14,951 nt of DNA from JAZDLM01 sp043801895 (GTDB lineage Bacteria; Patescibacteriota; Kazan-3B-28), in assembly GCA_043801895.1 (NCBI GenBank), contig JAZDLM010000026.1, positions 1 through 14,951 of the forward strand. Reading direction: 5' to 3'. The notes under the pieces are model-generated. The model made no database searches. It was given only the letters and a program-made list of their open reading frames with translations, and had not been told where the DNA came from. Positions within the stretch are counted from its first letter, which is position 1. Each line of letters opens with the position of its first letter. Position numbers and translations under genes: made by a program. Shown here piece by piece: positions 13,244-14,951 of the stretch.

Positions 13244-13577
13244 CGGGGGAAATCAGGATTTGTTTTTTGTGGCTTAACAACTCGAACACTTCTACCTATC
13301 TGGTAGTCTTGTACCGGCCTTATTCAAGGTCTATCCGAGGGGAGCCACCGATCCAGAGGGACTCCCCTCTTTCCATATTTGGCTGTCAACGCGCTTCGGC
13401 TGGTCGATTGTCCCTTCGCTCCGGGATAGATAAGCTGCTGTCGGAAATCAGCTCTCGTCCTACTGACGATCGGTTGCCATTAGCCCCATCCGCAGCGTGG
13501 TGATCAAGCGCTCTGGCGTCATTCTCTAGACGCCGGTTGGATAGTTGGGGGGGGCGCCAGCGCCTCCCCCTCTTTTT
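13244..13577 (+). ncRNA. Candidate structured non-coding RNA of about 330 bases
   Basis: The segment runs from a good promoter to a very strong terminator without a convincing ORF. The only frame (13267-13503) lacks a ribosome-binding site and has an unprotein-like composition. Many local helices are visible: TACC/GGTA (near 13291), GGCCTT/AAGGTC (13316-13331), GAGGGGA/TCCCCTC (13337-13370), AGCTG/CAGCT (13433-13453), CGTC/GACG (13456-13469) and GGCGTC/GACGCC (13515-13534). The length suits housekeeping RNAs such as tmRNA or RNase P RNA, but I could not find their conserved elements (tmRNA tRNA-like ends; RNase P ACAGAA and GAAAGTCC blocks), nor an SRP or clear 6S shape. Family unknown; the boundaries are inferred from promoter and terminator. 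Confidence 0.45.
13547..13577 (+). terminator. Very strong intrinsic terminator of the candidate RNA
   Basis: A 10-bp stem (eight G then CG, paired with CGCC-T-CCCCC, one G-T pair) with tetraloop CCAG is followed by TCTTTTT. Confidence 0.85.
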
Positions 13578-13683
13578 GAGACAAAATTTGTGCTTCCGAA
13601 GCACCGAGGGACTACCTTTGAAGTAAGCCCGGCTACTTTCTTAGCCGAGGCTCTATTCCCATCGCCTTTCGGGCGATTTTTTT
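13578..13683 (+). other. Hairpin series ending in a second intrinsic terminator
   Basis: No ORF is credible here. Three hairpins follow in order: GTGCTT/AAGCAC with a 3-base loop (13591-13605), CGGCTA/TAGCCG (about 13630-13647), and a terminator (ATCGCC 13661-13666 with GGCGAT 13672-13677, then seven T to 13683). It may be a backup terminator plus read-through part of the upstream RNA, or a separate short RNA whose promoter I cannot see. Confidence 0.45.
13661..13683 (+). terminator. Intrinsic terminator before the origin-like region
   Basis: A 6-bp stem (ATCGCC with GGCGAT), a 5-base loop and seven T. It would insulate the following AT-rich, DnaA-box region from upstream transcription. Confidence 0.7.
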
Positions 13684-13710
13684 ATTAATTAGCACTCCTC
13701 TTTCGATCCG

Positions 13711-13731
13711 TATATTTGGGTCAAATATAAT
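13711..13731 (+). promoter_or_regulatory. Inverted repeat overlapping a perfect -10 hexamer
   Basis: TATATTTG (13711-13718) and CAAATATA (13722-13729) form an 8-bp inverted repeat with a GGT centre. It overlaps TATAAT at 13726-13731. There is no good -35. A repressor or nucleoid protein binding this dyad would block the -10. Transcription from here would run through the first DnaA boxes. Confidence 0.35.
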
Positions 13732-13750
13732 GGCATTTTTTACCGATCAA

Positions 13751-13780
13751 AATGTGGATAACTACCCACTTATCCACATT
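13751..13780. promoter_or_regulatory. Two exact DnaA boxes in inverted orientation
   Basis: TGTGGATAA (13753-13761) and TTATCCACA (13770-13778) are exact consensus boxes on opposite strands, within a perfect 11-bp inverted repeat (AATGTGGATAA / TTATCCACATT) with an 8-base spacer. Confidence 0.8.
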
Positions 13781-13920
13781 GCAATTTATAGAAAAAATGT
13801 TGTAATGACCCACCACAACCTTGCAACAACCTGTAAGGGTCTTACAGGTCAGCCAACTTTTTATTGTCTAGAATTATATTTTAGACCTGCAAGGGTCTTA
13901 CACCCCACCCAAAAATCGAG

Positions 13921-13940
13921 TTATCCACATTTTATCCCCA
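13921..13940 (+). promoter_or_regulatory. Tandem DnaA boxes, one exact and one near match
   Basis: TTATCCACA (13921-13929) is exact; TTATCCCCA (13932-13940) has one mismatch. Both are on the + strand with a 2-base gap, between repeat units 13885 and 13972. Confidence 0.75.
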
Positions 13941-14188
13941 TATCTGGAAACACGATTACAACATAAAGTAGGGGTGTAAGTCAATTACAGGTACCTGTCA
14001 GGGTGTGACAGGTCTCACCTGTAAGACCCTTACAGGTCAAGCTCCTGGTACCTGTCAGGGTGTGACAGGTCAGCTCATTTTAAAAAGTCGCTACTATATT
14101 ATAAATATACAAAGTACCTAAGCGCGGCGATCAAAAGTTACACCCTAAAATTAATGGGGGTTGCAATGGTGTTGCAGGTTGACCTACA

Positions 14189-14216
14189 ATGGTCTTACAG
14201 GTACCTGTAAGACCAT
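14189..14216. repeat. 28-bp perfect palindrome formed by two abutting repeat units
   Basis: The left half is ATGGTCTTACAGGT and the right half its exact reverse complement, ACCTGTAAGACCAT, centred on GGTACC. It arises where the right arm of the unit at 14182-14202 abuts the left arm of the unit at 14203-14223. It could extrude as a cruciform or bind a tetramer. Confidence 0.85.
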
Positions 14217-14259
14217 GATAACCCTCGGAGCAATTTTTGCGGTTTTAGTTCTTTTCTAC

Positions 14260-14268
14260 TTATCCACC
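14260..14268 (+). promoter_or_regulatory. Near-consensus DnaA box overlapping a repeat unit
   Basis: TTATCCACC differs from the consensus at the last base. Its last three bases are the first three of the 21-bp unit at 14266-14286, so DnaA and the repeat-binding protein could compete here. Confidence 0.5.
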
Positions 14269-14393
14269 TAGCAGACCCTTACAGGTGTTGGCACTTTTTG
14301 CAGTCCAGAAAATAACTTTTAACCTGTAAGACCCTTACACCCCCCCAAAAAAATATTACGCCACAAAATTTAGAAAAAATCTTGAAAAAATTT

Positions 14394-14894
14394 ATGGAAA
14401 TTGTGGATAACTCATCAACCCAAGCCACCGAAACACCCACCCAAACTTACTCACTTTCCGAAGTGGTTAAGTACTTGGATATTAACGAAAGCACTCTACG
14501 AAATTGGGAAAAGCGCTTTGCCGAGTCTTTGACCAATTATCGTAACCAATACAATCACCGCGCCTTTACCGACCGGGATATTAAGACGCTGGAACGAATC
14601 AAAGTCCTGATGGCCTCCGGTCTGTTCACTCAGGCTGGCATCAAGCATATGCTCTCGAATAAAGGGGGGATTGCCGTTGGCGGTCAGCAGCTAAAGAAGA
14701 CCGATGGGGGATTGGACGAGAAATACCGCGAAAAGCTGTTGATAGCCCTGAATTCCCTGGGCTCGGAGATCCACTCGCTTCGGCGTGAGGTAAGGGAGGA
14801 CCTCAAAGACGCGCTCCGCCGCGATATCGAGCATCTCACCTTACTGCTACTGCCCCCCGAGGAGTCCAAGAAATCCTGGTGGAAGTGGTGGTAG
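14394..14894 (+). CDS. MerR-type DNA-binding protein with coiled coil and Trp/Lys C-terminal tail (origin-binding candidate)
   Basis: ATG 14394 gives 166 residues; an in-frame TTG at 14382 would give 170, and neither has a clear Shine-Dalgarno. Counting from the TTG, residues 23-45 are a MerR-type winged helix (YSLSEVVKYLDINESTLRNW), continued by the wing and second helices (NQYNHRAFTDRDIKTLERIK) to about 92. A Gly-rich linker (93-110) leads to a probable coiled coil (112-155, LGSEIHSLRREVREDLKDAL). The tail is PPEESKKSWWKWW, whose Trp and Lys could sit in the membrane interface. MerR effector domains are absent. The architecture resembles RacA, which tethers the Bacillus origin region to the cell pole, though no sequence homology beyond the MerR fold is claimed. 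The gene directly follows the 21-bp array; a unit ends 51 bases before the ATG, suggesting autoregulation. Confidence 0.75.
   Translation: MEIVDNSSTQATETPTQTYSLSEVVKYLDINESTLRNWEKRFAESLTNYRNQYNHRAFTDRDIKTLERIKVLMASGLFTQAGIKHMLSNKGGIAVGGQQLKKTDGGLDEKYREKLLIALNSLGSEIHSLRREVREDLKDALRRDIEHLTLLLLPPEESKKSWWKWW
14402..14410 (-). promoter_or_regulatory. Exact DnaA box inside the start of the MerR-like gene
   Basis: TGTGGATAA is an exact consensus box (minus orientation), covering codons 3-6 counted from ATG 14394. DnaA bound here could repress or time expression of this gene. Confidence 0.65.
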
Positions 14895-14915
14895 AAATGT
14901 CCGATATCAGAACCG

Positions 14916-14936
14916 AAGGGGAATGTCCCTACTTTT
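14916..14936 (+). repeat. REP-like short hairpin near the right edge
   Basis: AGGGG-AATG-TCCCT followed by ACTTTT forms a 5-bp stem with a tetraloop. It nearly repeats the hairpin at about 8671-8690 (AGGGT-AATG-GCCCT, then ACTTTT). The two differences fall opposite each other in the stem and keep pairing. It could be a terminator for the MerR-like gene or a small dispersed palindromic element. Confidence 0.4.
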
Positions 14937-14951
14937 CAGCTTTGCTACCGG

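Larger units (their letters stand above)
13829..14342. repeat. Array of eleven 21-bp dyad-symmetric repeats (iteron-like)
   Basis: The consensus unit has left arm ACCTGTAAG, a 3-bp centre (ACC or GGT) and right arm CTTACAGGT. Units lie at 13829-13849, 13885-13905, 13972-13992, 13993-14013, 14017-14037, 14050-14070, 14159-14179, 14182-14202, 14203-14223, 14266-14286 and 14322-14342. Those at 13829 and 14017 are perfect. Those at 13993 and 14050 are identical to each other, with arms ACCTGTCA and TGACAGGT, a double change that keeps the symmetry. Units at 13885, 13972 and 14322 have one end changed to GGGTGTAAG/CTTACACCC; 14159 and 14203 are degenerate. Spacing is irregular (0 to 110 bases), unlike CRISPR. 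The symmetry suggests a dimeric protein-binding site. DnaA boxes are interleaved, and one (14260-14268) overlaps a unit. Confidence 0.88.
13705..14420. other. Probable replication origin (oriC-like) region
   Basis: This roughly 700-base non-coding stretch clusters four exact 9-base DnaA boxes (13753-13761, 13770-13778, 13921-13929, 14402-14410) and two one-mismatch boxes (13932-13940, 14260-14268), on both strands. I found no exact box elsewhere in the window by eye. It also has AT-rich segments suited to unwinding (13679-13740; 14076-14118, including ATATTATAAATATAC) and an array of 21-bp dyad repeats. Bacterial chromosomal origins combine DnaA-box clusters with AT-rich DNA, often near dnaA. 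dnaA is not visible here, so a chromosomal origin is likely but a plasmid-type origin cannot be excluded. Confidence 0.7.

Noticed and set aside
13267..13503. 78-codon + strand ORF
   Set aside because: No ATG at the start, no ribosome-binding site, and it lies wholly inside the helix-rich segment bounded by promoter and terminator.
13244..13577. Assignment as tmRNA, RNase P RNA, SRP RNA or 6S RNA
   Set aside because: The expected conserved elements were looked for on both strands and not found by eye; left as unclassified RNA.
13386..13604. 72-codon minus-strand ORF opposite the candidate RNA
   Set aside because: It crosses the strong terminator, has low-complexity basic composition and no promoter or SD that I can see.
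13730..13966. 78-codon + strand ORF across the first DnaA boxes
   Set aside because: It encodes translated DnaA boxes and repeats, has no SD, and its composition does not look like a protein; best explained by chance in origin DNA.
13829..14342. CRISPR array made of the 21-bp repeats
   Set aside because: Spacing between units is irregular (some abut, others are over 80 bases apart), units are palindromic and variable, and no cas gene is present.
14897..14951. Possible start of another gene (ATG 14897, open to the window end)
   Set aside because: Only 18 codons are visible, there is no SD, and the segment contains the REP-like or terminator hairpin; cannot be supported.

Overview
The window reads as a piece of a small, compact bacterial chromosome with balanced GC. 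TGA is used as a normal stop (the first gene, tsaB and an 83-residue ORF), which excludes the UGA-glycine lineages. Large unrecognised membrane-anchored proteins, a lamin-tail surface protein with a sortase-like tail, a long-form Ndk, overlapping genes and tiny one-gene transcription units would fit a Patescibacteria/CPR bacterium. That assignment is an inference; there is no rRNA or other marker here to prove it.

Bases 1-5212 (+ strand) hold a translationally coupled cassette of three membrane-anchored proteins of unknown function: a 5'-truncated protein of at least 999 residues, a 588-residue protein and a 107-residue protein, closed by an intrinsic terminator. The first half of the first protein and the whole ectodomain of the second are co-linear paralogues, and the first protein looks like a head-to-tail fusion of two membrane proteins. 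A 34-codon ORF with its own extended -10 and Shine-Dalgarno follows. Bases 5436-8525 (- strand) carry a lamin-tail surface protein, tsaE and tsaB in overlapping order; TsaE and TsaB belong to the tRNA t6A37 pathway.

Bases 8526-12383 (+ strand) hold rny (RNase Y) behind a 335-base leader, two small ORFs each bracketed by promoter and terminator (an 83-residue Cys-rich protein and a 50-residue membrane protein), and an M16 zinc peptidase. ndk lies 20 bases downstream of the peptidase, probably in the same transcript, and ends at a terminator near 13014.

Bases 13015-14393 contain no convincing protein gene, which is striking in such a compact region. They hold a probable structured non-coding RNA unit (promoter 13208-13237, strong terminator 13547-13577), a second hairpin series ending in a terminator at 13683, and then a likely replication origin. 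This last part has four exact DnaA boxes (TTATCCACA or its complement) and two near matches between 13753 and 14410, AT-rich DNA, and a dense array of 21-bp dyad-symmetric repeats (arms ACCTGTAAG and CTTACAGGT, 3-bp centre). Eleven units lie in 13829-14342 and two diverged ones near 13040-13113. Immediately after the array is a gene for a MerR-type DNA-binding protein with a coiled coil and a short Trp/Lys C-terminal tail. One array unit lies just upstream of its start and a DnaA box lies inside its first codons.

The most interesting hypothesis is that the 21-bp repeats and the MerR-like protein form an origin-binding system, perhaps tethering the origin to the membrane in the manner of Bacillus RacA but with an unrelated site. 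Site-protein pairing, oriC activity and membrane binding are all inferred from layout and have not been shown.
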